Shown one piece after another: positions 24,485-34,610 of a stretch of DNA of 64,000 bases (its first letter is position 1; the number at the start of each line of letters is the position of its first letter). The notes under the pieces are model-generated. The model saw nothing but the letters and a program-made list of their open reading frames with translations. It did no database searches and was not told the origin of the DNA. This DNA comes from an uncultured Lachnospiraceae bacterium (GTDB lineage Bacteria; Bacillota; Clostridia; Lachnospirales; Lachnospiraceae): assembly GCA_910578335.1 (NCBI GenBank), contig CAJTPU010000013.1, positions 51,845-115,844 of the forward strand, read 5' to 3'. The position numbers were made by a program, and so were the translations under genes.

Positions 24485-25339
24485 ATGAGTGAATTTACAA
24501 ACAAGATTGATTTTGCGGTAGTATTCAGCGTAAAAAATGCAAATCCCAACGGAGACCCGTTAAACGGAAACAGACCGAGAGAAACCTATGATGGATTCGG
24601 AGAAGTTTCCGATGTGTGCCTGAAAAGAAAAATCCGCAACAGGATGATTGACTTAGGGTATCCGGTTTTTGTACAGTCAGATGAGAAAAATGTAGATGGA
24701 ATCAAGAGCCTGAGCGAACGGGCAAGTGCAGCACCTGAATTGAAAGAAGCAGGAAAAGATAAAGAGAAATATGCAGCCGCCGCCTGCAGGAAGTGGCTTG
24801 ATGTCAGGTCTTTTGGACAAGTATTTGCATTTAAGGGAAGCGGCTCTGACGGAATATCGGTAGGAGTGAGAGGGCCTGTTTCCATACAGACTGCGGTGAG
24901 TGTGGTGCCAATTGATATTTCCTCCATGCAGATTACAAAAAGTGTAAACAGTGAGCCGAGCGAGAAGAAATCCTCGGATACCATGGGAATGAAACACAGG
25001 GTTGACTTTGGCATGTATGTTACCTATGGAAGCATCAACCATCAGCTTGCAGAAAAGACAGGGTTTTCGGATGAGGATGCGGAAGTCATTAAAAATGCGC
25101 TGATAACATTGTTTGAAAATGATGCTTCTTCGGCAAGACCTGAGGGCAGTATGGAGGTATGTAAGGTCATTTGGTGGCGGCATAATTCTTTTCTGGGACA
25201 ATATTCTTCCGCGAAGGTGCATAGAAGCCTGAAGGTAGAGAAAAAACAGGATGTGGAGATTCCGAAAAGCGTGGATGATTTTGAGATTACGGTAGAAGAA
25301 ATGAAGAATTTAAAGGTTGAGATATATGACGGAATCTGA
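24485..25339 (+). CDS. cas7: Cas7c, backbone subunit of Cascade
   Basis: This 284-residue Csd2-type Cas7 polymerises along the crRNA. Family signatures are IDFAVVFSVKNANPNGDPLNGNRPR near the N-terminus, DVCLKRKIRNRMID, the VRGPVSIQTAVSVVPIDISSMQITKSVN segment and KHRVDFGMYVTYGSIN. GGAG eight bases before ATG 24485 selects this start; the upstream frame runs through the hairpin element. The cas4 start lies inside the cas7 3' end (14-base overlap). Confidence 0.96.
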   Translation: MSEFTNKIDFAVVFSVKNANPNGDPLNGNRPRETYDGFGEVSDVCLKRKIRNRMIDLGYPVFVQSDEKNVDGIKSLSERASAAPELKEAGKDKEKYAAAACRKWLDVRSFGQVFAFKGSGSDGISVGVRGPVSIQTAVSVVPIDISSMQITKSVNSEPSEKKSSDTMGMKHRVDFGMYVTYGSINHQLAEKTGFSDEDAEVIKNALITLFENDASSARPEGSMEVCKVIWWRHNSFLGQYSSAKVHRSLKVEKKQDVEIPKSVDDFEITVEEMKNLKVEIYDGI

Positions 25340-25991
25340 ATATAAAGAGGAGGATTTTCTTCAGCTTTCGGGTTTGCAGCACTTCTCTTTTTGCAGAAGA
25401 CAGTGGGCGCTGATTCATATCGAACAGCAATGGAATGAAAATGTACTTACCGTAAAGGGCAATCTTTTTCATGAAAAGGTACATGACGGGTATTCCTCAG
25501 AAAAGCGAAAAAACGTGATTATTTCCAGAGGAATGCCCATACATTCCAGAACACTTGGCGTGAGCGGAGAATGTGATGTGGTAGAATTTGTGCAGAAAGA
25601 GGAAGGGATTACCCTGCCTAATCGGAAGGAGAAGTATATACTGTATCCGGTTGAATATAAGCGCGGAAAAACAAAGGTAACAGACGAGGACAGGCTGCAG
25701 CTTACAGCGCAGGTGATTTGCCTGGAGGAAATGTTTTTGACAGAAATACCGGAGGCATACTTGTTTTATGGCGAAACCAGACGGCGCGAATGTGTAGAAA
25801 TTACGAAAGAACTGAGGACGGAGTGCATAAAACTGTTTTTGGAGATGCACCAGCTCTATGAAAGAGGTTATACTCCAAAAGTGAAAAAGACAAAAAAGTG
25901 CGAAGCATGTTCCATGAAATCCATATGTCTGCCGAAGCTGGAAAAAAGCAGGCAGGTTGCCGCATATATTTCCAAGTATATGGAAGAGTGA
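25326..25991 (+). CDS. cas4: Cas4 RecB-like nuclease for spacer acquisition
   Basis: The protein has 221 residues. It trims prespacers and selects PAM-flanked ones with Cas1-Cas2. An iron-sulfur cluster is predicted from the Cys in SFCRRQWAL and three in CEACSMKSIC near the C-terminus. The RecB nuclease residues appear as GECDVVEF and PVEYKRGK. ATG 25326 overlaps the end of cas7. The length is normal for the I-C Cas4a type. Confidence 0.95.
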   Translation: MTESEYKEEDFLQLSGLQHFSFCRRQWALIHIEQQWNENVLTVKGNLFHEKVHDGYSSEKRKNVIISRGMPIHSRTLGVSGECDVVEFVQKEEGITLPNRKEKYILYPVEYKRGKTKVTDEDRLQLTAQVICLEEMFLTEIPEAYLFYGETRRRECVEITKELRTECIKLFLEMHQLYERGYTPKVKKTKKCEACSMKSICLPKLEKSRQVAAYISKYMEE

Positions 25992-26005
25992 AGGGTGGTG
26001 GAGGA

Positions 26006-27037
26006 TTGAGAAAATTATTAAATACACTATACATTACCTCCAGTGATTATTATCTTTCTTTGGACGGAGAAAATGTGGTGGTGCTGCAGGGCAAAAAGGA
26101 GGTAGGAAGGCTGCCTTTGCACAATTTGGAATCTATTGTTACATGTGGCTATGCAGGAGCCAGCCCGGCATTGATGGAAAAGTGTGCCTCCAATAATATT
26201 TCTATGACATTTTTGTCTGTAACGGGTAAGTTTCGGGCTAAAGTAACCGGAAAAGCGTATGGCAACATTTTGCTCAGACGGACACAATATCGAATGGCAG
26301 ATAATGAAAAGCAGGCTTTGCAGATTGCAAAAAATTTTATAATTGGAAAACTATATAATGAGAGAAGTGTTATTAACCGAGCAATACGGGATTATGCAGA
26401 AAGACTTGACACGGAAAGGTTGTGCAGGGTATCAGAGCAGTTAAAAGAAATTCTGCAGATGGCAAAAGAAGCAGAAGATATGGAAGCATTAAGGGGATAT
26501 GAGGGTGAAGCGGCTTCCCGATATTTTTCACAGTTTGACCAATTGATATTGCAGCAAAAAGAAGCTTTTGTGTTTGATGTTCGAAATCGCAGACCGCCGC
26601 TTGACAGAGTGAATGCATTGTTATCCTTTACGTATGCACTGTTGACTAATATGTGTGTGGCGGCATTGGAAACGGTAGGTCTGGACCCATATGCAGGCTT
26701 TATGCATACGGACCGACCCGGCAGATGTTCTTTGGCTTTGGACTTGCTGGAGGAACTCAGAGCGCCATATGCGGACCGTTTTGTACTCTCCTGCATAAAT
26801 AAGAAAGTGCTTGATTCGACTGATTTTGAGCAAAAAGAAAATGGCGCGGTGCTTTTAAATGAATCTGGAAGAAAAAAGTATTTGGCTGTGTGGCAGAATA
26901 AAAAAACGGAGAAACTAAAGCACCCTTATTTGCAGGAGAGTATTGAATGGGGTTTGGTACCATATGTGCAGGCTCTTTTGCTGGCACGTTATGTAAGAGG
27001 CGATTTGGACGGTTATCCTCCTTTCTTTTGGAAATAG
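26006..27037 (+). CDS. cas1: Cas1 integrase (type I-C)
   Basis: This 343-residue protein inserts new spacers. The start is a TTG at 26006, giving the typical I-C beginning xRKLLNTLYITSSDYYLSLDGE; GGTGGAGG lies directly upstream, and longer frames run back into cas4. The metal site residues are Glu in GYEGEAASRYF (about residue 166), H234 (FMHTDRPG) and an Asp in LALDLLEELR (about 248). The cas4 stop lies 14 bases upstream. Unlike most I-C loci, cas2 does not follow directly but after 430 bases. Confidence 0.95.
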   Translation: MRKLLNTLYITSSDYYLSLDGENVVVLQGKKEVGRLPLHNLESIVTCGYAGASPALMEKCASNNISMTFLSVTGKFRAKVTGKAYGNILLRRTQYRMADNEKQALQIAKNFIIGKLYNERSVINRAIRDYAERLDTERLCRVSEQLKEILQMAKEAEDMEALRGYEGEAASRYFSQFDQLILQQKEAFVFDVRNRRPPLDRVNALLSFTYALLTNMCVAALETVGLDPYAGFMHTDRPGRCSLALDLLEELRAPYADRFVLSCINKKVLDSTDFEQKENGAVLLNESGRKKYLAVWQNKKTEKLKHPYLQESIEWGLVPYVQALLLARYVRGDLDGYPPFFWK

Positions 27038-27068
27038 ATAGTTAATCGTAAAATTCCAATTTCTGTAG

Positions 27069-27452
27069 ACCAAATTGTGTACGCTGTTGCATAATGCGTT
27101 TTGCAATTGTCTAGGAAATGGACAGGAGCGATTGCGAAATGCATATTTGTCGGTCAAGAAAAATAATGACAGTATAATTGCCCTGAAAGAGTTTAAAAGA
27201 ATTGGGAATTTTGACATCTAAATCATAAAAGGTTTGTCGAAGAATTGTGAAGCTGACTATGAAAAAGGGCGTGCCATTATATCTTTAGGTCAGCTACGTA
27301 ATGTTTTTGAGATTATCGTAACTGCGTGTAAGCTGTCAAAGTATAGTAGTCAGGTATTGTTGGAAATCCTTGGGTCTCTTTGTGAAATCTACAATGCGCA
27401 TAATTTTGGGACTGGTAGCACGAGCTTTGTAATTGACTGGGAGATAATGTGA
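27069..27452 (+). pseudogene. Decayed reading frame between cas1 and cas2
   Basis: From just after a TAG at 27066, one plus-strand frame stays open to 27452 apart from a single TAA at 27219-27221. The first half reads as GNGQERLRNAYLSVKKNND and ends in KRIGNFDI. The second half is KGRAIISLGQLRNVFEII and on to FVIDWEIM. The pieces look protein-like but I recognise no family, and no ribosome site precedes either half. The frame ends 16 bases before cas2, as an inserted, then inactivated, gene might. A 17-base imperfect inverted repeat (27091-27142) lies within it. Confidence 0.45.
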
Positions 27453-27467
27453 TGAGAAGGAGAGTAT

Positions 27468-27758
27468 ATGTTAGTAGTGGTTACCTACGATGTTTCAACT
27501 GAAACGCAGGCAGGCAGAAACAGGCTGCGGAAGGTTGCAAAACAATGTCAAAATTACGGCTTGCGTGTCCAAAACTCCGTTTTTGAATGCAAAGTGGACG
27601 AGGCACAGTTTGTCGCATTTAAAAGCAGGCTGTTGAAATTAATCAATGACAAAGAAGACAGCTTGCGTTTTTACCGTTTGGGAAATTCCTACCATAATCA
27701 AATTGAGCACTACGGTTGCAAGGAAGTGCAGAATATTGATGCCCCTCTGATTTTTTAG
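27468..27758 (+). CDS. cas2: Cas2, spacer-integration partner of Cas1
   Basis: The protein has 96 residues. The ferredoxin-like fold of Cas2 is clear: MLVVVTYDVSTETQAGRNRLRKVAKQ with the conserved Asp after the first strand, VQNSVFECKVDEAQF, and SLRFYRLGNSYHNQIEHYG. GAAGGAGAG lies four bases before the ATG. It is the last cas gene, and the CRISPR leader begins right after its stop. Confidence 0.96.
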   Translation: MLVVVTYDVSTETQAGRNRLRKVAKQCQNYGLRVQNSVFECKVDEAQFVAFKSRLLKLINDKEDSLRFYRLGNSYHNQIEHYGCKEVQNIDAPLIF

Positions 27759-27921
27759 GCGGTGCGGATGCCAAGTGTACATTTTTCTTTTGTGTGATTC
27801 GCACTCTGAAAAGAACTAAAAAGAAGTATTTTAATAAGTAAAAATGTTTTAAAAAAGAAATTTTTGTTTAGTAGTTATAATTTTGGCTTTGCAAAATCAG
27901 ATGAGATTGTCTGTTTTTGCT
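27759..27921 (+). promoter_or_regulatory. CRISPR leader
   Basis: An AT-rich stretch of 163 bases separates cas2 and the first repeat. TATAAT at 27876-27881 would start pre-crRNA near 27888; no good -35 box is seen. GAGATTGTCTGTTTTTGCT abuts the first repeat. Intact repeats on this side and mutated ones at the far end place the leader, and so new spacers, here. Confidence 0.7.
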
Positions 27922-30900
27922 GTCACTCCCCGTGCGGGAGTGTGGATTGAAATATTGTCGGTGGTAAAGGACTTCACAAGTGCGTCCGTCACTCCCCGTG
28001 CGGGAGTGTGGATTGAAATTTATTATCTATGAGTGCGTCCATTGCTTCCATGGATAGTCACTCCCCGTGCGGGAGTGTGGATTGAAATTTGTGTACTACC
28101 GCATCACCCTTAACCCCTCTAAGGTCACTCCCCGTGCGGGAGTGTGGATTGAAATAGCTTTTCCATCATCAGGCGTACCAACTCCTTTTTGTCACTCCCC
28201 GTGCGGGAGTGTGGATTGAAATACCAATTCTCTTTTACAGAAAGAACATTAAGGAGATTGTCACTCCCCGTGCGGGAGTGTGGATTGAAATGGTGTTGCC
28301 ACTTCTGGGTACTCCACAATGGTGAAGTCACTCCCCGTGCGGGAGTGTGGATTGAAATATCATGGATAAGGCAACTTGTGTTTAATGCTGATAAGGTCAC
28401 TCCCCGTGCGGGAGTGTGGATTGAAATCTTTATCCAATGGTCAAAGTCTGATAAGTAATAAGTCACTCCCCGTGCGGGAGTGTGGATTGAAATCAGTCTA
28501 TTGCCAATAAATACGGAACAACTCCAGCCGTCACTCCCCGTGCGGGAGTGTGGATTGAAATAGTTCTGCCAGCCCGTCAATAGCAAAATCGTCAATAGTC
28601 ACTCCCCGTGCGGGAGTGTGGATTGAAATTGAAGGGGCTATCAAGTATTACCATTCCTATGTAGTCACTCCCCGTGCGGGAGTGTGGATTGAAATAGCCC
28701 AATTGACTGTTATATATGATAGCCTATATTATGTCACTCCCCGTGCGGGAGTGTGGATTGAAATTGTCAAGTCCAGCCACGCCGCAACCGCCTTGACGGT
28801 CACTCCCCGTGCGGGAGTGTGGATTGAAATTATTTTGGTACGCCTGAAACAACTTGTCCCATTGTCACTCCCCGTGCGGGAGTGTGGATTGAAATACCTC
28901 CTTTTCGTTTGTTTTCATTCTTCCCAGTTTGTCACTCCCCGTGCGGGAGTGTGGATTGAAATCGTCAAAGTTCATCTGTCCCGGCACTTGCGCCGCCGTC
29001 ACTCCCCGTGCGGGAGTGTGGATTGAAATACCAGAAACGAAATGAAAGCAATGGTCCGCAGCATGTCACTCCCCGTGCGGGAGTGTGGATTGAAATAAGC
29101 AATAAAGGGCAGGATTTCCGCAGGGTGCTTGTCACTCCCCGTGCGGGAGTGTGGATTGAAATTTCATGACTTGTGCAAGATAGACGCATATAAAGAAGGT
29201 CACTCCCCGTGCGGGAGTGTGGATTGAAATTATTGACTGCTTCAAGTCCTGCACATCCTCCACGTCACTCCCCGTGCGGGAGTGTGGATTGAAATAAGTC
29301 CTCACGGGTGTTGTCAATCTGTTCTTTCAGTCACTCCCCGTGCGGGAGTGTGGATTGAAATACCTTGCAGATATGATGGCAACGCACTTTGACGAGTCAC
29401 TCCCCGTGCGGGAGTGTGGATTGAAATTTCTTTTCCGGGCTTCTCAAATCAACCAGCGGCGCGTCACTCCCCGTGCGGGAGTGTGGATTGAAATGTTATA
29501 TCCCCCAGCTGCTTTGCTTCCGGGAAGTGGTCACTCCCCGTGCGGGAGTGTGGATTGAAATTATCTTTCTTGGGGATGAGCTTAATTTTCTCACGGTCAC
29601 TCCCCGTGCGGGAGTGTGGATTGAAATCTCCTTGAGGTCTATCACATACTGCTCTTCTGGAAATGTCACTCCCCGTGCGGGAGTGTGGATTGAAATATAA
29701 AGGTATCAGCAAGATAAGATGACAATTCCCTGTCACTCCCCGTGCGGGAGTGTGGATTGAAATTTCAAATTCCCTCTCGTCCATATACTATTTCTCGTCA
29801 CTCCCCGTGCGGGAGTGTGGATTGAAATCTCCTCTAAGGGTTTTTGTTTTTTATTTATGTATGTCACTCCCCGTGCGGGAGTGTGGATTGAAATCTGTCC
29901 AAAGAACTTTTCTGCTGCATCCGAGTAACGTCACTCCCCGTGCGGGAGTGTGGATTGAAATTTAATGACGATGTAAAAGCTTTGCGAAATGATATTGTCA
30001 CTCCCCGTGCGGGAGTGTGGATTGAAATCAGTCAACTGCACTCAAGCCATAATAATAATCGTGTCACTCCCCGTGCGGGAGTGTGGATTGAAATCATCAT
30101 GCATTTTCCGTACTCAGCAATTTTTTCGTCACTCCCCGTGCGGGAGTGTGGATTGAAATCATTGAAATGATACAATAACCTGCAGCATGTCCTGTCACTC
30201 CCCGTGCGGGAGTGTGGATTGAAATCTTCCTTGCACTCACACTGTTCTACCATTACTCTGTCACTCCCCGTGCGGGAGTGTGGATTGAAATCGGTTTGCA
30301 AAGAATCTCCTAACCGGGAGATATGAGTCACTCCCCGTGCGGGAGTGTGGATTGAAATAAATCCAACTACGCCAGTTACCCCGGCAGAGGTCGTCACTCC
30401 CCGTGCGGGAGTGTGGATTGAAATAACGGCGTAGAGCGTGGATTCTGCAATCTTTCCAGGTCACTCCCCGTGCGGGAGTGTGGATTGAAATAGAAACATA
30501 CAAACAACCTCCTACTAAAAAATGGTCACTCCCCGTGCGGGAGTGTGGATTGAAATCACGGTTCCCTTGACTGCAGCCGCAGCACTAACCCGTCACTCCC
30601 CGTGCGGGAGTGTGGATTGAAATAGCCAGTTCATGCCAAAGTTTACACAGATGACAACGTCACTCCCCGTGCGGGAGTGTGGATTGAAATCCACCAGTAA
30701 AAGTAATTGCTTGCGACAATACAGTCACTCCCCGTGCGGGAGTGTGGATTGAAATCACTTACCTTATATGGTTGTATTTCAATGTAAAAGTCACTCCCCG
30801 TGCGGGAGTGTGGATTGAAATTAATGATGCATAGCCTGTATCAAAAATTGTACATGGTCACTCCCCGTGCGGGAGTGTGGATTGAAATGCTCTGGGTCAT

Positions 30901-32813
30901 TTTTTGACCATTGATTACGCTTCGTCACTCCCCGTGCGGGAGTGTGGATTGAAATTGCAATAAGGTCATAAATGCGCTTTACTTCGGGGTCACTCCCCGT
31001 GCGGGAGTGTGGATTGAAATAGTCATCATGTCGCCTTTGTCAACGGATTTTTGAAGTCACTCCCCGTGCGGGAGTGTGGATTGAAATATGTTTTCCCGTC
31101 CATGGGTCTGGAACACTTGTAGTCACTCCCCGTGCGGGAGTGTGGATTGAAATGATTCCGCACGGGTGCATTAAAACTGGGTCGCTCGTCACTCCCCGTG
31201 CGGGAGTGTGGATTGAAATACAATTATTTGATTAAGAGTGTTTTCTTTTATAGTCACTCCCCGTGCGGGAGTGTGGATTGAAATTCTGTATTAGCATTTG
31301 TTGTTGTTGCATAATCTTGTCACTCCCCGTGCGGGAGTGTGGATTGAAATACTTTCAACATGCCCACATTTCGCTCCATTTTCAGTCACTCCCCGTGCGG
31401 GAGTGTGGATTGAAATTTTTATTTATGTATTAAGTATACATCAAAAGTACGTCACTCCCCGTGCGGGAGTGTGGATTGAAATATCAACCACTACTAATGG
31501 TTTACCATAAGAAATAGTCACTCCCCGTGCGGGAGTGTGGATTGAAATCCGTTCCTTCCCCTGCCTGCTGCAGGGGCTCCCCGTGTCACTCCCCGTGCGG
31601 GAGTGTGGATTGAAATTTGTAGCAGAACGTCTAGGCTTAAGCCTAGATTAGTCACTCCCCGTGCGGGAGTGTGGATTGAAATACTTTGGGCTGGGCTGTG
31701 TTTAATCATCTCCATCCGTCACTCCCCGTGCGGGAGTGTGGATTGAAATCCTTTTCACGGGCAGGGAAGCGCCTGTTGTGCGCGTCACTCCCCGTGCGGG
31801 AGTGTGGATTGAAATGCCAGCACCGGCATTACGGCTATGACATCATACGTCACTCCCCGTGCGGGAGTGTGGATTGAAATAGTTAATATAGCACTATTAT
31901 CCGGCTGGGTATTGCGTCACTCCCCGTGCGGGAGTGTGGATTGAAATCTTCTATTCACATTACTTCCCTCCAATCATAGACAGTCACTCCCCGTGCGGGA
32001 GTGTGGATTGAAATAAAATGGCAACTGCTTTTTCTTTGAAACCATGCTTGTCACTCCCCGTGCGGGAGTGTGGATTGAAATCTTTTGTTGTTATGACTGC
32101 AATAGTATGTTCTGGTCACTCCCCGTGCGGGAGTGTGGATTGAAATCTCCAAGCTGTATTTCTCAGGATTCAATTCAACAAGTCACTCCCCGTGCGGGAG
32201 TGTGGATTGAAATTATTACTTCGCATACATCGTCGCACTTTAAATTTCGTCACTCCCCGTGCGGGAGTGTGGATTGAAATATCAAAGACAATCTAAACAA
32301 TGCCCATTCAGACGAGTCACTCCCCGTGCGGGAGTGTGGATTGAAATTTACCTACTATGCCATCAATCTGAAGGCCGTGATGTCACTCCCCGTGCGGGAG
32401 TGTGGATTGAAATGACTCTGTTGCACTAAATGTGCCACACGGATAAGTCACTCCCCGTGCGGGAGTGTGGATTGAAATCGGTTACAACAATGGTGGTATG
32501 GGCGGCTGGGGAGGTCACTCCCCGTGCGGGAGTGTGGATTGAAATTTGCGCGTTGTACATGGAAACCATAAGTCCATCTATGTCACTCCCCTTGCGGGAG
32601 TGTGGATTGAAATACGCTGATAAAAACAGTGACAAGTGCATTGCCAGGTCACTCCCCGTGCGGGAGTGTGGATTGAAATGAAAAAGTGACAACATTTGAA
32701 CCGTATGACAATGGTCACTCCCCGTGCGGGAGTGTGGATTGAAATATACTCATATATTTATTTATAGGTCTGCTCCAATACGTCACTCCCCGTGCAGGAG
32801 TGTGGATTGAAAT
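27922..32813 (+). CRISPR. Type I-C CRISPR array, 74 repeats and 73 spacers
   Basis: I counted 74 copies of a 32-base repeat that begins GTCACTCCCC and ends TGTGGATTGAAAT, with a 5-bp hairpin CTCCC/GGGAG. The spacers are mostly 33-37 bases. All repeats look identical except number 71 (at 32582, CTTGCG for CGTGCG) and the last (at 32782, CGTGCAGG for CGTGCGGG), so decay is confined to the leader-distal end. No duplicated spacers were noticed. Two neighbouring spacers contain strong palindromes (CCTGCTGCAGG near 31,566 and TCTAGGCTTAAGCCTAGA near 31,630). The repeat type matches the adjacent cas genes. Confidence 0.98.
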
Positions 32814-33289
32814 TGCTTTATCCTGTTGTAAAAGATTATGCGGTAGAATTGTTTGCTTACCTTTGCAAACAGTATAATCTTAACCCGCTTTCCGACGGTG
32901 TTATCATCAGCCATAGCGAGGGGCATAAAAGAGGGATTGCAAGCAACCACGGGGACGTCGAGCACCTGTGGGGAAAATACGGGCTGACAATGGCGCAGTT
33001 CCGGCAGGACATAAAATCAGCGATGGGCAGCGCCGGCGTGGGGGCAGCACAGGGCGCAGCCGCACCGGTATACGGGAAAACTGTTAAAAAGGGCAGCACC
33101 GTGACATTTACAGGGGGAGCAGTCTATAAGTCTTCCACGGCGGCACAGGCAGCCGTAACCAGAAACGTGACAAGCACCTGTGAAGTGACTGCGGTCAATG
33201 AAAAAGGCGCGCACCCGTACCACTGCATATCCAAGGACAGGAAAGGCGTGTACGGGTGGGTTGACAGGGAAGCCGTCAGGGCTGACTAG
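32814..33289 (+). pseudogene. Truncated phage endolysin (amidase_2 C-terminus plus SH3-like domain)
   Basis: Immediately after the last repeat the frame encodes KDYAVELFAYLCKQYNLNP, then the zinc-site motif SHSEGHKRGIASNHGDVEHLW and FRQDIKSAM. This is the C-terminal third of an N-acetylmuramoyl-L-alanine amidase. An Ala/Gly linker and an SH3-like wall-binding domain (GSTVTFTGGAVYKSS to YGWVDREAVRAD) follow. The first 90-100 residues of the amidase, with the first zinc ligand, are missing, and no start or ribosome site is present, so it is a remnant. Similar endolysins lie beside holins in clostridial prophages, as here. Confidence 0.8.
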
Positions 33290-33319
33290 CTAAAAAAAGA
33301 AAACGGAGAAAAGAAAAAT

Positions 33320-33628
33320 ATGAAAGTTTTGACAGAAAATGCAGTTATGGTTATCGGGGTGCTGGGGGCGCTGGCATTTGCCGTGTCCCTTATTACGGAA
33401 ATGCTGAAGGATTTACCGGGGGTGAAGAAGGTGCCCACAAAGGCGCTTGTCATTGTCGTCTCCCTGATTGTGACAGTGGCAGCACTGGTGGTGTACACAG
33501 CATATGCAGGTATCCGGTTCCAGTGGTATTATATAGTGCCTGCGGTTTTTGCGGCATTTGTGGCGGCGTACATTGCCATGTACGGGTGGGACACGCTTAA
33601 GGAGCTGAAAGACAGGTTTATAAAGTAG
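33320..33628 (+). CDS. Phage holin-like membrane protein
   Basis: This 102-residue protein has three hydrophobic segments (about residues 9-27, 42-65 and 74-93) separated by short basic loops (LPGVKKVPTKA), and a charged C-terminus (ELKDRFIK). The size and topology fit phage holins that release endolysin, and it sits 30 bases after the endolysin remnant. The ribosome site is GGAGAAAAG upstream of ATG 33320. The frame appears intact, but without a working endolysin its phage role is probably lost. Confidence 0.7.
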   Translation: MKVLTENAVMVIGVLGALAFAVSLITEMLKDLPGVKKVPTKALVIVVSLIVTVAALVVYTAYAGIRFQWYYIVPAVFAAFVAAYIAMYGWDTLKELKDRFIK

Positions 33629-33783
33629 AAAAGCATGACCTGCCTGTATCAGGGCGGTTTAAGCCATACAATATACACAGCGTTTCGTGAAAAATATTTT
33701 ATCCTGATAGCAAAATCCTCTTTTCCGTAGCAACGATGGTACAATCATGGCATCTAAAACAAAAGAAAAGAGGTGTTACGGCA

Positions 33784-33999
33784 ATGGACAGTAAAAAATA
33801 CCTGCGCAGGATGAGGGAGCTTCGCGAAGACCATGACTACGGGCAGAAACAGGTGGCGGCAGCCCTGCAGGTAGACCAGAGGGTATACTCAAGGTATGAG
33901 ACGGGAACGAATGCCCTGCCCATAGTAATGGTCTACGGGCTGTGCGAGCTGTACGGCGTGTCTTCGGATTACCTGCTGGGGATAAGCGACAGGAAGTGA
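33784..33999 (+). CDS. Cro/C1-type helix-turn-helix regulator
   Basis: The protein has 71 residues from ATG 33784 with AGAGG upstream. The XRE helix-turn-helix occupies nearly all of it: LRRMRELREDHDYGQKQVAA, ALQVDQRVYSRYETGTNALP, and the usual ending ELYGVSSDYLLGISDRK. It could be a phage-derived or array-neighbour regulator. It belongs to the remnant with the holin. Its target is unknown. Confidence 0.85.
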   Translation: MDSKKYLRRMRELREDHDYGQKQVAAALQVDQRVYSRYETGTNALPIVMVYGLCELYGVSSDYLLGISDRK

Positions 34000-34005
34000 A
34001 AACAG

Positions 34006-34046
34006 AACCGGTGATGCCTTTCTTGGATGGGTGTCGCCGGTTTTGT
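34006..34046 (+). terminator. Intrinsic terminator after the XRE regulator
   Basis: AACCGGTGA (34006-34014) pairs with TCGCCGGTT (34034-34042, one G-T pair), followed by TTGTCT. The loop is 19 bases, so strength is uncertain. Confidence 0.55.
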
Positions 34047-34231
34047 CTAGCATGAACTGTCTCAAAAAAATCGGTAGTTGAAATTTGTCGTTTTGCGTGG
34101 TAGCATTTTATGGGTACTACCAAGATGGTAGGCGGTTAGCCCTCTGCGGAGGGACTGTGACCCTCCGATTACAATGTATCTTTGATACATAGAAACCTGA
34201 AAAGGAATCTAGGAAAGGAGGGCTGAGCCAT

Positions 34232-34330
34232 ATGGATATTTTGGGACTTATTGCAGTGTTAAGTTTCGGCTTGACCTGTTTTGGAATCGGATATACATTC
34301 GGTAAAGATAGTAACAAGACACAGAAATAG
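34232..34330 (+). CDS. 32-residue hydrophobic small protein in a structured transcript
   Basis: AAAGGAGG (34214-34221) lies ten bases before ATG 34232. The product has one hydrophobic helix (ILGLIAVLSFGLTCFGIGY) and a charged tail KDSNKTQK. The long leader (34,060-34,231) contains stems such as GGTAG/CTACC and CCCTC/GAGGG, and the 3' region contains GCCGC/GCGGC and a terminator-like AGGGTGTCTG hairpin. A tiny hydrophobic peptide inside a heavily structured RNA is the look of type I toxin-antitoxin loci in Firmicutes. The toxin role is inference, and no antisense promoter was proven. Confidence 0.55.
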   Translation: MDILGLIAVLSFGLTCFGIGYTFGKDSNKTQK

Positions 34331-34610
34331 CCGCCCCCGACCAAAGGATGCGGCTATAGCTGTAACCAAATAATCGGGCTAACCGTCTATCGGTAGCACC
34401 TAAAGGGTGTCTGTATCAGCAGATGCCCTTTTCTACTTAGATAATATCTTAATTTCATATAAAAGTCAATGCGTTTCAAACTTCCGTCAGATAAGAAGTT
34501 TCCCTTCACTATTTATTATGGACAAATGTTTAACCATTTTCGTAATAATGTATATTAACCATTATTTTCCAATAAAAAGTGGTAAATTATAGCGGAAGGA
34601 GCAAAGACGT

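Noticed and set aside
27234..27452. 72-codon frame before cas2 as a stand-alone gene
   Set aside because: The TTG start has no ribosome site and the same frame continues upstream beyond one TAA, so a decayed longer gene fits better.
28125..32695. Many 60-150 codon open frames on both strands
   Set aside because: They are translations of the CRISPR repeats (recurrent TPRAGVWIEI, SLPVRECGLK, FNPHSRTGSD) and not genes.
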